Shown piece after piece: positions 1 to 7,762 of a stretch of DNA of 64,000 nt. The position numbers and the translations under genes were made by a program. How positions within the stretch are numbered: position 1 is the stretch's first letter; each line of letters begins with the position of its first letter. Below the pieces are notes generated by a model. It had not been told where the DNA came from. It worked only from the letters and a program-made list of their open reading frames with translations, and did no database searches. Where the stretch lies: the NCBI RefSeq assembly GCF_024172125.1, contig NZ_JAMZEA010000010.1, positions 1-64,000 on the forward strand, written 5' to 3'. This DNA is from Actinomadura rupiterrae (GTDB taxonomy: Bacteria > Actinomycetota > Actinomycetes > Streptosporangiales > Streptosporangiaceae).

Positions 1-1371
1 CAGAACCTCACCTGGTCCGCCGACGGCCACCTCACCAGCGTCACCGGCGGCAAGAACGGCGACGCCAGCTACCTCTACGACGCCGACGGCGACCTGCTGC
101 TGCAAAAGCAGGCCGGCACCACCACCCTGTACCTGCCCGACGAACAACTCGCCCTCGACACCGCCGGCACCCTCCACGGCACCCGCTACTACGACCTGCC
201 CGGCGGCGGTCAGGCCGTCCGCACCGGAACCGGCGACCAGTACACTTTCCAGACCAGCGACCAGCAGGGCACCTCACTGCTGACCCTGGACTCCACTCTC
301 ACCAAGGCCACCTGGCGCCAGCAGACCCCCTACGGCGCCCCCCGCGGCACCGCCCCGGCGAGCTGGCCTGACAACCACGGCTTCCTCGGCCAAGTCCAAG
401 ACGCCACCACCGGCCTCACGAACCTTGGAGCCCGCTGGTACGACCCCGCCACCGGCGCCTTCGCCTCCCTGGACCCCCTGTTCCAGCCCGAAGACTCCCA
501 ACAGCAAAACGGCTACGGCTACAGTGGCGGCAACCCCACCACCTACAGCGACCCCGCCGGCACGACCAAGTGCGACGTGGGAATCTGCCCCACTCCCGGC
601 CAGGACTACCACGGCCCCAACTGGTGCGAGACCCACGACTGCAGCAAGCCCGGCGCGCCTTACGATGGTGACCCGGCCGACGACCCCGACCAGAACCCTC
701 ACAACGGCCTCAACGGCCACTACGACCCCAACAGCTACGATCGCTACCACGAATGGCTCCGTCACCATGAGGAGATCGCCCGCGAACGTGAACACCAGCT
801 CTTCCTTCAGCGCCTTGCCGCAGAACGAGCTGCTGCTCGGCGAGAAGATATGCTCAATCGCATTCGACAGCTCCAAAATTCGATGAGCCTTTCTCATGCG
901 GGGTGCGCCGACCCAATTTCATGCACTCTCGGAGGCATGAAGCAAGATATGAAGAATGCGTTTGCGTATGTAGGTAGTCATTTTGGAGTCAACTACGGGG
1001 CCTGCTTCTTCGCTTGCGCTACACTCACTTTCCAGGATGGGGAATTTTGGCTTTCGTACGACAATATCGGAAATAACTGGGGGGTGGAGAAGGGCTTCGA
1101 AGATTGGGGAAAGATTCCGTTCAACTTCAGGGGCTCGTGGAGCGTTCAGTACACTTCGGCCACTCCAGATGAAGGAAATTCTGATTACTTTCAGGGCGGT
1201 GCCGGCTACGGTCCTTATGTATCTGCCATGGGAGCGAAGTCTGGCCCTAACGGCAAGGCTTGGGGTGGGGCATCCATCGGTGAAGGGTTTGGCTATACAT
1301 TCGGCCATACTCATTCTGTCAAACTTCTTTCGCTCAAGAAATATATTCACAAAGCATGGAACTCATGGTAA
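1..1371 (+). CDS. RHS-repeat protein, C-terminal part with polymorphic toxin tip (5' end outside window)
   Basis: The frame is open from the first base, so the N-terminus lies upstream. YD-type repeats (e.g. YLYDADGDLLLQKQ) lead into the RHS core hallmark around 385-475 (GFLGQVQDATTGLTNLG, RWYDPATGAFASLDPL), which marks the end of the encapsulating shell and the self-cleavage region. The roughly 260 residues after that are the variable tip. From about base 850 the composition drops clearly in GC compared with the shell, as expected for an exchanged toxin domain. I recognise no toxin family in the tip, which is aromatic and Gly-rich and ends in KYIHKAWNSW. RHS proteins normally deliver such tips to competing cells. 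A hairpin terminator follows 12 bases after the stop, and a small membrane protein follows that. Confidence 0.88.
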   Translation, partial: QNLTWSADGHLTSVTGGKNGDASYLYDADGDLLLQKQAGTTTLYLPDEQLALDTAGTLHGTRYYDLPGGGQAVRTGTGDQYTFQTSDQQGTSLLTLDSTLTKATWRQQTPYGAPRGTAPASWPDNHGFLGQVQDATTGLTNLGARWYDPATGAFASLDPLFQPEDSQQQNGYGYSGGNPTTYSDPAGTTKCDVGICPTPGQDYHGPNWCETHDCSKPGAPYDGDPADDPDQNPHNGLNGHYDPNSYDRYHEWLRHHEEIAREREHQLFLQRLAAERAAARREDMLNRIRQLQNSMSLSHAGCADPISCTLGGMKQDMKNAFAYVGSHFGVNYGACFFACATLTFQDGEFWLSYDNIGNNWGVEKGFEDWGKIPFNFRGSWSVQYTSATPDEGNSDYFQGGAGYGPYVSAMGAKSGPNGKAWGGASIGEGFGYTFGHTHSVKLLSLKKYIHKAWNSW

Positions 1372-1382
1372 CCTTTAGCGAG

Positions 1383-1420
1383 ATATGGTGCACCCAGCTC
1401 CTGGGTGCACCATATTTACT
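1383..1420 (+). terminator. Intrinsic terminator after the RHS gene
   Basis: A perfect 15-bp inverted repeat (arms 1383-1397 and 1401-1415, 3-base loop) is followed by a T-rich run. It begins 12 bases after the RHS stop. It also overlaps the upstream-most in-frame start of the next gene, which argues for using the later start at 1466. Confidence 0.85.
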
Positions 1421-1465
1421 TTGGGCACGAAGTCGCACTTTCATCCTGAAGAAGGGTTTGCGAGG

Positions 1466-1756
1466 ATGTCGCAACTGGCTATTGAGAGATCTCGGCTGGT
1501 TCATCTTGTACAGGCAACTGGCAACAAGAGTCCGATCGATTGGAGATATACACTTCTAGTTGGAATTGCAGCGCTGCTGCTTGGACTTTTGGCGATGTTT
1601 AACGTCGGCAATCTTTTTGGAGGATGGAGGAAGAGGGGAGAGGCTGTCGATGATGTTCCCGGATTTGCTCGTCGATGGGGGATTGTCGGCACAATTTTTG
1701 GTATTGCCATAACTGTGGGCGCAGTGGCGGAGGCTTTTGGATGGAAAGGGTCTTAG
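1466..1756 (+). CDS. Small two-TM membrane protein, candidate immunity protein of the RHS toxin
   Basis: This is a 96-residue protein with one hydrophobic segment at about residues 24-45 (LLVGIAALLLGLLAMF) and a second at about 68-88 (GIVGTIFGIAITVGAVAEAF), joined by a basic, acidic-ended loop. I chose ATG 1466 because the longer frame opens inside the terminator hairpin. The Shine-Dalgarno match is weak (gagg, close to the start). The low GC matches the preceding toxin tip and suggests they were acquired together. Genes directly downstream of RHS toxins are usually cognate immunity genes, and a membrane location would fit a membrane- or envelope-acting toxin. I recognise no family, so the role rests on position only. 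Confidence 0.5.
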   Translation: MSQLAIERSRLVHLVQATGNKSPIDWRYTLLVGIAALLLGLLAMFNVGNLFGGWRKRGEAVDDVPGFARRWGIVGTIFGIAITVGAVAEAFGWKGS

Positions 1757-2164
1757 TCGCGGTTTGGCGACCCTGTCGCCCCGTAGTCGCCGGTGGACGG
1801 CGTGAAGCATTCGCTTGTACTCGGCCAGGGAGAAGGCGGCGCGTTTCCCCTTGTTGTGCCGGTAGTGGTGCGGCCGGAAGATCAATCGGAACCTATGTCC
1901 GGAGTGCTAACACACCAGGCCGGCGGCGGATACCCGTCCGCTGTGGTCACCGCCGTTCTCCTCATCTGCAGCCGGTGTTCGCGGCTGCTCTAGGAGCGTC
2001 CTCGGAGCGGCGGTCTGAGCCCTTGACCTGTCTGGGCTTTGAAGCAGATCCAGGCGTCCAGGTCGCTCGCGGTGCCTCCACCTGCGGCCGAACCTCCGCT
2101 TCCACGCCTCGATCTTGCGGCATCCCGTTGGACGGCGCGGCGGCCGGGAACCTTAAACCGACTA
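1757..2164. other. No convincing gene
   Basis: Open frames occur on both strands but none has a convincing start, ribosome site or recognisable protein. The minus frame around 1885-1720 reads as a basic stretch (FRPHHYRHNKGKRAAFSLAEY) that could be a remnant of a mobile-element gene; I cannot name it. Confidence 0.4.
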
Positions 2165-2216
2165 GGGCCTGTTTCGAAGTCCGCTGTGTGACGGTGTGTC
2201 GTGATCTCTAAGCAGA

Positions 2217-2275
2217 GAGGTCTCCGGTTAAGGGGGTTCATCGACCAAGAAGAACCTTTGGATACCGGAGACCTC
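2217..2275 (+). repeat. Long hairpin before the transposase start
   Basis: gaggtctccggt (2217-2228) and accggagacctc (2264-2275) are perfect 12-bp inverted arms, with a second shorter inner stem between them (gttc/gaac). The right arm ends at the base before the GTG start at 2276. Hairpins at this point in insertion sequences commonly limit transposase translation when read from outside promoters; applying that role here is inference. Confidence 0.6.
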
Positions 2276-2869
2276 GTGGCCACCCTAGCGGTGACGCGAC
2301 GGTTGGATCTGACTGAGGAGCAGTGGGCGCGGCTGGAGCCGCTGCTGCCTGTTCCGCGTCGTCAGGGTCGGCCGTCGGTGTGGACCAAACGGCAGCTCAT
2401 CGATGGGATTAGGTGGCGGGTGCGGGTCGGGGCGCCGTGGTGGGATGTGCCTGAGTGCTATGGATCGTGGCAGGCGGTGTACGGGTTGTTTCGCCGCTGG
2501 CAGCGGACGGGAGTCTGGCGGCAGATCGTGACCGGTCTGCAGGCCGTGGCTGACGCGCACGGGCTGATCACCTGGGAGGTCGGGGTGGATTCCACGGTCT
2601 GCCGGGCGCCTCAGCATGCGGCCGGCGCGGCCCGGCACGCCGATGCCCAGGCCGAGTCACCGGGCGGGGTGGCTACCGAGCCCGCCGACCATGCGCTGGG
2701 ACGTTCCCGCGGTGGTCTGACGACCAAGCTGCATCTAGCGTGTGAGCCGATGGGGAGGGCATTCCAGGCCAGCAGATGGGTCACCTGCTCGCGGTGGACG
2801 GGTGTTGCAAAGGGCCGGAACCGGAGCACGTTCTCCTTCAGCACGAACCACCAGCAGGCGTCGAGATGA
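2276..2869 (+). pseudogene. Truncated IS5-family transposase
   Basis: GTG 2276 directly follows the hairpin. The N-terminal DUF4096-type domain is clear (LTEEQWARLEPLLPVPRR, then GAPWWDVPECYGSWQ, then YGLFRRWQRTGVW). It leads into the start of the DDE catalytic domain with the first Asp in VGVDSTVCRAPQH and the conserved GRSRGGLTTKLHLACE. After that point the sequence no longer matches the family: the second Asp and the Glu of the DDE triad are absent and the frame stops about 40 residues later. The product would be inactive. Confidence 0.75.
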
Positions 2870-2984
2870 CGCAGCACCCGTAGCTGGTCCATCCGCTCGG
2901 TCGGTGGCGCGTGACACGTGCGATGGACACATCAGAGATCTGTGGCCCGAGCGGCCGCGCTGGCCTGACAGTCAGGGATCGAAA

Positions 2985-3509
2985 ATGGCGGAAATGGAAC
3001 TGGTTCGCGCGGAGCTTTCCGACCCCTCCTGGGAGGAGTTGCCATGCGGCTGCGGCCGACCAGCCTCCCATCTCAGGGAAATCCTGGCAGATCTGGCTTC
3101 CCGAGAAGTCCGTGAATTGAATGTTCTGGACGATCTGGAGGGACACGTCTACTTCCCATCAAGCATTCTAGCGCCTGCCCGACGGGTAATTGAATTTTGC
3201 TTTGCCGTGTTGGCTGACGACGTACCGATCGGCGCTCGCGAAATCTTCACAGAACTCCTTCTGACCATCCTCAGCGGAGAGGGGCAGCCCGTGGAGATCA
3301 TTGAATCTGGACGGGACCTGGTTGGCGAGTGTTTTGAAGCCGCCACCCCAGGCACCTGGCTACTCTCTCGAGAGGTTATCTCTAGCAAATCAATAATCTC
3401 GGCTCGCTTTGCTTTCGATGTACTCTCCATCCTGAATGAAGAGCCATTGCGGCTAGCAAATCTGCAGAGAATCGCCGCGGACAGACTTCAGCCCTATGAA
3501 GAATATTGA
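2985..3509 (+). CDS. Hypothetical helical protein, possible orphan immunity protein
   Basis: The product is 174 residues, acidic and largely helical, with no signal peptide or membrane segment. ATG 2985 starts it; ATG 2994 is an alternative with similar support, and neither has a strong ribosome site. A CGCGRPASHL segment near residue 21 could bind metal but is not a recognised motif. GC is lower than in surrounding island genes, like the RHS toxin tip 1.6 kb upstream. Strings of immunity genes without their toxins are common downstream of RHS loci, which is the main reason for the call. No family is recognised. Confidence 0.5.
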   Translation: MAEMELVRAELSDPSWEELPCGCGRPASHLREILADLASREVRELNVLDDLEGHVYFPSSILAPARRVIEFCFAVLADDVPIGAREIFTELLLTILSGEGQPVEIIESGRDLVGECFEAATPGTWLLSREVISSKSIISARFAFDVLSILNEEPLRLANLQRIAADRLQPYEEY

Positions 3510-4151
3510 TCGTCTAGAGAATGGTGCAGTTGCATAAAAATGCTCGCGTTAGCAGGAAACCTATCCTGGGAGCCGTACAGGACGGCGCCTGGTGGGGAGA
3601 TCGGCGCCTCCGGCAGCTCCGAATTTCTCTGTCTCACATGGATCTGATCTGAGATGACCTCGTTTGACGTGGAAAGGAAGCGTCTCGCGGCGGTACCTAA
3701 TCCGCCGAAACTACCGCGACGACCTGTCGACCTCGACGGTTGGCGAAGCCTCATTTCTCCGGGGTTTATGTTCGTTATTTGAAGTCCTCGGTTCTGCCCG
3801 GGCCGGCCGGCGCTCTGTGAGGTTCGCGTGAGCCCAAGCAATTCGATGCCAGTCAGGCTGGCATCGCCATACAGACCTGTCGCCCCAGCTCGAGGGCGGT
3901 TTGCTCTCGTGATCGTCTGGTCCGACAGCGGAGCTATCAGATATAACGCGGCAGAAGACAATGGCTTTAATGCAAACGACTTTAAGTCGACATGTTAAAC
4001 CTAATTGCAAGATCGACCATTATTGAGAAGCCGGCGGGGCCGTAATCGGTAAGACTGAATAGCTTCTAGGGTAGTGGAATTGGGTGGCGGGTGGCGGATA
4101 ATTGAATAGAAGCGTTCGTGTGGAGCGGACGCCCGGTTGTGGAGGTCGATC
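3510..4151. other. Low-GC stretch without a clear gene
   Basis: About 640 bases of comparatively AT-rich sequence separate the toxin locus from the plasmid-like block. A short + frame at 3654-3782 (42 residues, MTSFDVERKRLAAVPNPP...) could be a decayed immunity gene start but has no good ribosome site. A minus frame over 3494-3961 is rich in Arg, Ser and Pro and looks like chance. The last 60 bases should hold the promoter for the gene at 4152. Confidence 0.4.
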
Positions 4152-4970
4152 ATGTCGAATCGGCTTTCCGGGGGATATGTCCCCGCCGAAGTGGCAGGGG
4201 CGAGTTTGGCGCCCGAAGACATGGCGCGGGTCGGCGCGGACGATTGGGCGGACATCGGTCGTCTTGCGCGCGGCTACTGCCGGACGGTGGATGCGTCGCG
4301 GAGGCGCAAGTGCATGGACGGCAGCGCGACCGTGACCCATGGCGGGCATCCGTCGCTGGGTACCGATGATGTGTCCGACGACGTGACGCAGGATGCGGTG
4401 CTGATCTTCGCCGAGCGGCTCCGGGACGTGGTGAAGTCCTGCGCGGTCACCTCCCAGTGGATCGACACGCGCGAGGCGGCGTCGTGGCGGTATGTCCGCA
4501 AGGACGGCACCGAGACCATCATCACGCGCACCACGATGCAGCGGTGGGCGGTGCGCGATGCGGCCAAGCGCAACGGCTACCGGCTGGACATCCCGCCCAG
4601 CGAACTCGAGGCGACCCCCAACGCCCAGCTCATGCACGGCAAGCGGCACGCCCAAGATGTCACTCGCGCCGCGCTGGTGGCGTCGCCTGCGTCGGCGTTC
4701 ACTGCGCAGATGTTCGGGCTTGCCTACGGGGACGGGCGCGATTTCCCGACGCTGGGCAGGCTGCTGTATCTGGCAGGCATGGCCACAGATCTAGGGCGGG
4801 CGGGTCTGCTGGCGACCGCAGCCCAAGCGGTGTACGGCGGCTCCTATGGGTCGCGCCGCCAAGTGAACCGTCTGCGCGACAAGGCCATTGCTGAATGGCA
4901 TGACCTGTCACAGCGGCTGGATGAGATCCGCAACGACATGCTCCACGGCGACGGCCAATCCGGTCCATGA
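4152..4970 (+). CDS. Putative sigma-factor-like DNA-binding protein of the mobile block
   Basis: This is a 272-residue protein. ATG 4152 is preceded by GGAGG at a 6-base spacing, which decides it over a start 15 bases earlier. The segment TDDVSDDVTQDAVLIFAERL near residue 75 resembles region 2 of ECF sigma factors (the DD-x-x-Q-[DE] helix). The C-terminal YGGSYGSRRQVNRLRDKA near residue 240 resembles a recognition helix as in region 4. The middle (WRYVRKDGTETIITRTTM, then TTMQRWAVRDAAKRNG) is unlike standard ECF factors. It stands first in a long + strand block of plasmid/ICE-type genes, so a transcription role for the element is plausible. The sigma reading is inference from short motifs; it may instead be a helix-turn-helix protein of another kind. 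Confidence 0.5.
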   Translation: MSNRLSGGYVPAEVAGASLAPEDMARVGADDWADIGRLARGYCRTVDASRRRKCMDGSATVTHGGHPSLGTDDVSDDVTQDAVLIFAERLRDVVKSCAVTSQWIDTREAASWRYVRKDGTETIITRTTMQRWAVRDAAKRNGYRLDIPPSELEATPNAQLMHGKRHAQDVTRAALVASPASAFTAQMFGLAYGDGRDFPTLGRLLYLAGMATDLGRAGLLATAAQAVYGGSYGSRRQVNRLRDKAIAEWHDLSQRLDEIRNDMLHGDGQSGP

Positions 4971-5393
4971 GAATGCGCCGAGATCACGCTCCCCTGCCCC
5001 TTTCCGGGGTGGGGGAGCTTCGTGTGAAATGCGCAAGAATTCGCGGGGATGGCGGACGTTCGGGCGTGATCGCCCGCCGTATATATATGAGAGCGAAAAA
5101 GCGCCGCTGCACCCCGCGCGGCGCCCATTCGCTCGCTTTTGGCCGCACGGCAATTGGTGCGGCGTTCAGCGGCGGCAGTCCGCATCGCGCGGACTGCCGG
5201 ACGACCTAGACCCGGCGCTCACCCCGGCGCCGGATCACCACCGGGTCCTGTGGGGGAGTTTCCGCCCTGATCGGGTGAGCGTTGGCTTGCGCGGTGGGGG
5301 AGTTGTTGGGCGCCTCTGGCCTGAACGGCCGGCTGACACGCCATGGACGTGGCCCAGGCAACCGGCCGGGCCATGGTCGTTCAGGAGGTCCTG
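4971..5393. other. Intergenic stretch without a clear gene
   Basis: About 420 bases. It contains a 7-bp GC stem at roughly 5100-5124 (gcgccgc/gcggcgc) in a run with a-tracts, possibly the terminator of the preceding gene. No open frame has a ribosome site until the one before 5394. Confidence 0.4.
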
Positions 5394-5747
5394 ATGGCGA
5401 ACAACGGTCACCTGGCGCAGGCGATGGAGAACATGGTCAAGGCGTCCCTGGCGGCCAAGGCGTTCCGGACCGGGTCCACGGGGTTCTTCGCCACCGGCAA
5501 GATCGAGGTCGGCGGGCGCCGCTACCAGGCGCAGGTCATGGCCGTGCTGATCGGGTCCAAGGACGACCCGAAGGCCAAGGTCCACGCGGACGTGGACCAG
5601 GCCCGGTCGGCCCTGGCGGCGCTGCTGCGCGACGGCTTGGTGCCCGCGCAGTTCAAGTCCGGCAAGCGCGGCTACCGGATGCAGGGCAAGGCCGAGATCG
5701 GCGACCAGCGGTTCCAGTGCTCGGCGCAGGCTGTCCAGCTGGCCTGA
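5394..5747 (+). CDS. Conserved-looking hypothetical protein with an internal duplication
   Basis: The product has 117 residues. ATG 5394 has AGGAGG 5 bases ahead and is preferred to earlier in-frame starts. The protein contains two related halves: GKIEVGGRRYQAQVMAVLIG and GKAEIGDQRFQCSAQAVQLA share a G-K-x-E-[VI]-G-x-x-R-[YF]-Q pattern, each preceded by a basic FxxGxxGF-type stretch. That suggests an ancient tandem duplication of a small beta unit. There is no signal peptide or membrane segment. It opens a string of small cytoplasmic genes. Function unknown. Confidence 0.7.
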   Translation: MANNGHLAQAMENMVKASLAAKAFRTGSTGFFATGKIEVGGRRYQAQVMAVLIGSKDDPKAKVHADVDQARSALAALLRDGLVPAQFKSGKRGYRMQGKAEIGDQRFQCSAQAVQLA

Positions 5748-5834
5748 CCATCCCACGAGCCGCCCGTGGACGCCACCCCCGGGGATGTGCGTGTCTCCCC
5801 GGGGCGCGGCGTCCGGGTGGAGGGGAGGAGACTG

Positions 5835-6008
5835 ATGCCGCCTTCGACGGGACCGGACCTGCGGCCGTTCCGGCTGTTTGTGCGCAGCCCGGCGACTGGT
5901 CTGCTGACCGGTGACGGGTTGCTGTACCGGGGTGAGCGCGCCGCGCGCCGCGAAGCCCGCAAGATCACCCGCGTGTGGGGGCTGGAGACCCTGGTCCGGC
6001 CCCAGTGA
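5835..6008 (+). CDS. Small basic hypothetical protein
   Basis: This is a 57-residue, Arg-rich protein (LRPFRLFVRSPATGLL; RGERAARREARKITRVWG). ATG 5835 follows GGGGAGGAG at a good distance, better than the earlier frame opening. A 15-bp hairpin lies 55 bases after the stop, so it ends a transcription unit with the gene at 5394. Function unknown. Confidence 0.6.
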   Translation: MPPSTGPDLRPFRLFVRSPATGLLTGDGLLYRGERAARREARKITRVWGLETLVRPQ

Positions 6009-6063
6009 CCTTCCCGAAAGCGCCGCCCGGCGGCCCCGGGCCCGCGGCCGCAGGGTGGCGCCT

Positions 6064-6108
6064 GCCCGGACGGCGGGCCGGTGACGCCCTCCCGCCCGCC
6101 GTCCGGGC
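6064..6108 (+). terminator. GC-rich hairpin terminator
   Basis: Perfect 15-bp arms (6064-6078 and 6094-6108) enclose a 15-base loop. There is no T-run, which is usual for actinomycete terminators. It sits in the 294-base gap between the genes at 5835 and 6303, which holds no other gene I can support. Confidence 0.7.
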
Positions 6109-6302
6109 CCGTCTGACGTGCCCGGGAGCCTGCAACTCGGCTCCGTTCTAGGTGGCTTCTGGCACCCCGTCCCCACCTGTGAGGCCGGGGTGAGGTGCGG
6201 AGTTGTGGGGCGGTGCACCGCCTGCCAGCTGGTGGACGGCAGTCCACGCCACCGGCCCCCGGGCCCCTTTCAACCTTTCCAACACCAGCAAGGAGGCCGA
6301 CC

Positions 6303-6782
6303 ATGCGGCCTGATGCGGTCCCTGAGTGGGGCCGACGACTGCGCGGGACGCTCGCCGTCCTGCTGTACGGCGCGCGGTGGATGGTCGGGGTGGCCACCCG
6401 GCGGTATGTGACCGTCCGGGTGTTCCACAACACCGCCACCGACGCCGACGGACACGCCCTGGGGTTCGACGGGTACCGGCCCGAGCACCCGGTGGTGGAG
6501 GTCTGGCAGCTGCCCGTCCCCACCGCCCCGCCGCTGGACATCTGCGAGCGCGTCTACCAGCTGCTGAACATCGGCGACGACCCCGATTTCGGGGACCCGG
6601 ACCTGCGCGCGGTGGGGTACCGGCGGCGCCGCAACCGCAGCCTGAGCGTGGGCGACTGCCTGGCAGTCGGCGACCGCTTCTACGCCGTCGCCCCGACCGG
6701 CTTCACCGCGATCGGCCCGCCCCAGATCACCGACCAGGGACGGCCCGGCAGCACCCCGCTGTGGGGCCCGACCCCCACCTGA
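6303..6782 (+). CDS. Hypothetical protein of the plasmid-like block
   Basis: The product has 159 residues, and ATG 6303 follows AAGGAGG. A weakly hydrophobic stretch near residues 12-30 (LRGTLAVLLYGARWMVGVAT) could be a membrane-associated helix. It is followed by a soluble beta-rich domain (YVTVRVFHNTATDADGHALG; VGDCLAVGDRFYAVAPTGF) with acidic turns (IGDDPDFGDPDLRAVGYRRR). The end lies 55 bases before the next start, so it is probably cotranscribed with 6838 and 7106. Function unknown. Confidence 0.65.
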   Translation: MRPDAVPEWGRRLRGTLAVLLYGARWMVGVATRRYVTVRVFHNTATDADGHALGFDGYRPEHPVVEVWQLPVPTAPPLDICERVYQLLNIGDDPDFGDPDLRAVGYRRRRNRSLSVGDCLAVGDRFYAVAPTGFTAIGPPQITDQGRPGSTPLWGPTPT

Positions 6783-6837
6783 ACCACCAAGCGCGTCCCG
6801 CCCCGAGCTGGACGCTCTCCTGCCCGAGGGAGTCCCC

Positions 6838-7092
6838 ATGATGGATGACCTGATCTTGATCGTCGCGCGTGAGCTGCTGCGGTTCGCGGTCCAGCGACAG
6901 ATCGCCTGCCCGATCACCGGCGAGGTCTTGGACGTCGCCAACGCCGTTTTGGTGGATGCCACCGACCACGGCGGCGCGATGGTGGTGGTGACCGGCGAGG
7001 CCTGGGATCAGCACGAGCAGACCATCCGCGCCAAGCTCGGCGGCACCCGCGCCGACGTCCACGACGGCCGCCGGCTGTTCGGCGACACCTGA
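6838..7092 (+). CDS. Small hypothetical protein
   Basis: This is an 84-residue, soluble, mixed alpha/beta protein (LILIVARELLRFAV; GGAMVVVTGEAWDQ). GAGGGAG precedes the tandem ATGATG start at 6838/6841. Only 13 bases separate its stop from the next gene's start, so they form an operon. Function unknown. Confidence 0.6.
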   Translation: MMDDLILIVARELLRFAVQRQIACPITGEVLDVANAVLVDATDHGGAMVVVTGEAWDQHEQTIRAKLGGTRADVHDGRRLFGDT

Positions 7093-7105
7093 CCGGAGGC
7101 CCGCC

Positions 7106-7471
7106 ATGTGCTTCGACAGCCCGCCCACCCACCGACGCCGGTTGACCGATGACGAGATGGCGCAGGTCACCGACGCGATCGTCGCCGCCGCCTCGCCGAC
7201 CGAGGCGCTGGCGGCCACCGTCCGGACGGTGTACGACGCACTGCTGGCGCCGCTGGGGGAGAGCACCGCCGACTACGGCCCCGACCGTCGCCTGCAGGTG
7301 ACCGAGTTCGCGATCGCCGCCGACCAGAACGCCTACATCATGCGGGCGCTGGCCGCCAAGACCCGCAACCTCTCCCAGCGGATCTCGATCCTTCTGGACT
7401 GGACCAACCTGCGCCCCGACGACCTGCCCGAGGCCGCCGATGCCACGTCCCAGCTCGCCCACGGCGGCTGA
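7106..7471 (+). CDS. Hypothetical helical protein
   Basis: This is a 121-residue, mostly helical, acidic protein, started at ATG 7106 after a GGAGG. It contains an N-terminal basic patch (PPTHRRRLTDDEMAQV) and a regular helical core. It closes the 6303-7106 unit, with a hairpin 55 bases after the stop. Function unknown. Confidence 0.6.
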   Translation: MCFDSPPTHRRRLTDDEMAQVTDAIVAAASPTEALAATVRTVYDALLAPLGESTADYGPDRRLQVTEFAIAADQNAYIMRALAAKTRNLSQRISILLDWTNLRPDDLPEAADATSQLAHGG

Positions 7472-7525
7472 CCACGTCGGGCTGACCACGACGGCTCGGC
7501 GGCTGCCCGCCGGGCTGCGCAGACA

Positions 7526-7564
7526 CCCCGCGGGTTTCCAGAGGGGGAGCTGGAGCCCGCGGGG
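7526..7564 (+). terminator. Hairpin terminator
   Basis: ccccgcggg (7526-7534) pairs perfectly with cccgcgggg (7556-7564), and the stem continues inward after a one-base bulge. It lies in the 291-base gap between 7471 and 7763, where I see no gene. Confidence 0.65.
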
Positions 7565-7762
7565 ACCGCGCAGGGGGCGGCACCTCCGCCCACCACGCCC
7601 AGCCTGAACAGGGGCAGGTCCGCGCCGAAGGCACCGCGCGGTCACCGGCGAGGGCGGTGCCCTGGCCGCCGCTGCCCGGCGCCCCCCTTCTCGCGCCCCG
7701 CCCGCTACCTGCCCATGCCCCAGGAACCGCCCCGTCCCTGCTCTGTGAACAGGAGTCTTGAG

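Larger units (their letters stand above)
2165..2869 (+). mobile_element. Partial IS5-family (ISL2/IS427-like) insertion sequence
   Basis: The left part of an IS begins near 2165 with gggcctgtttcgaagtc, a sequence typical of these IS ends. It carries a long hairpin and then the N-terminal half of a transposase. No matching right end is visible and the transposase departs from the family after about residue 160, so the element is truncated by a rearrangement near 2740. Confidence 0.65.

Noticed and set aside
1385..1465. Upstream start for the candidate immunity gene
   Set aside because: The extra 27 residues are encoded by the terminator hairpin, so ATG 1466 is used.
2611..2892. Minus-strand frame over the broken transposase end (DQLRVLRHLDACWWFVLKEN)
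   Set aside because: It reads somewhat like protein but has no start signal and lies on a rearrangement point; not enough to call a gene.
3494..3961. 155-residue minus frame in the low-GC stretch
   Set aside because: No ribosome site, no motif and biased composition; probably chance.
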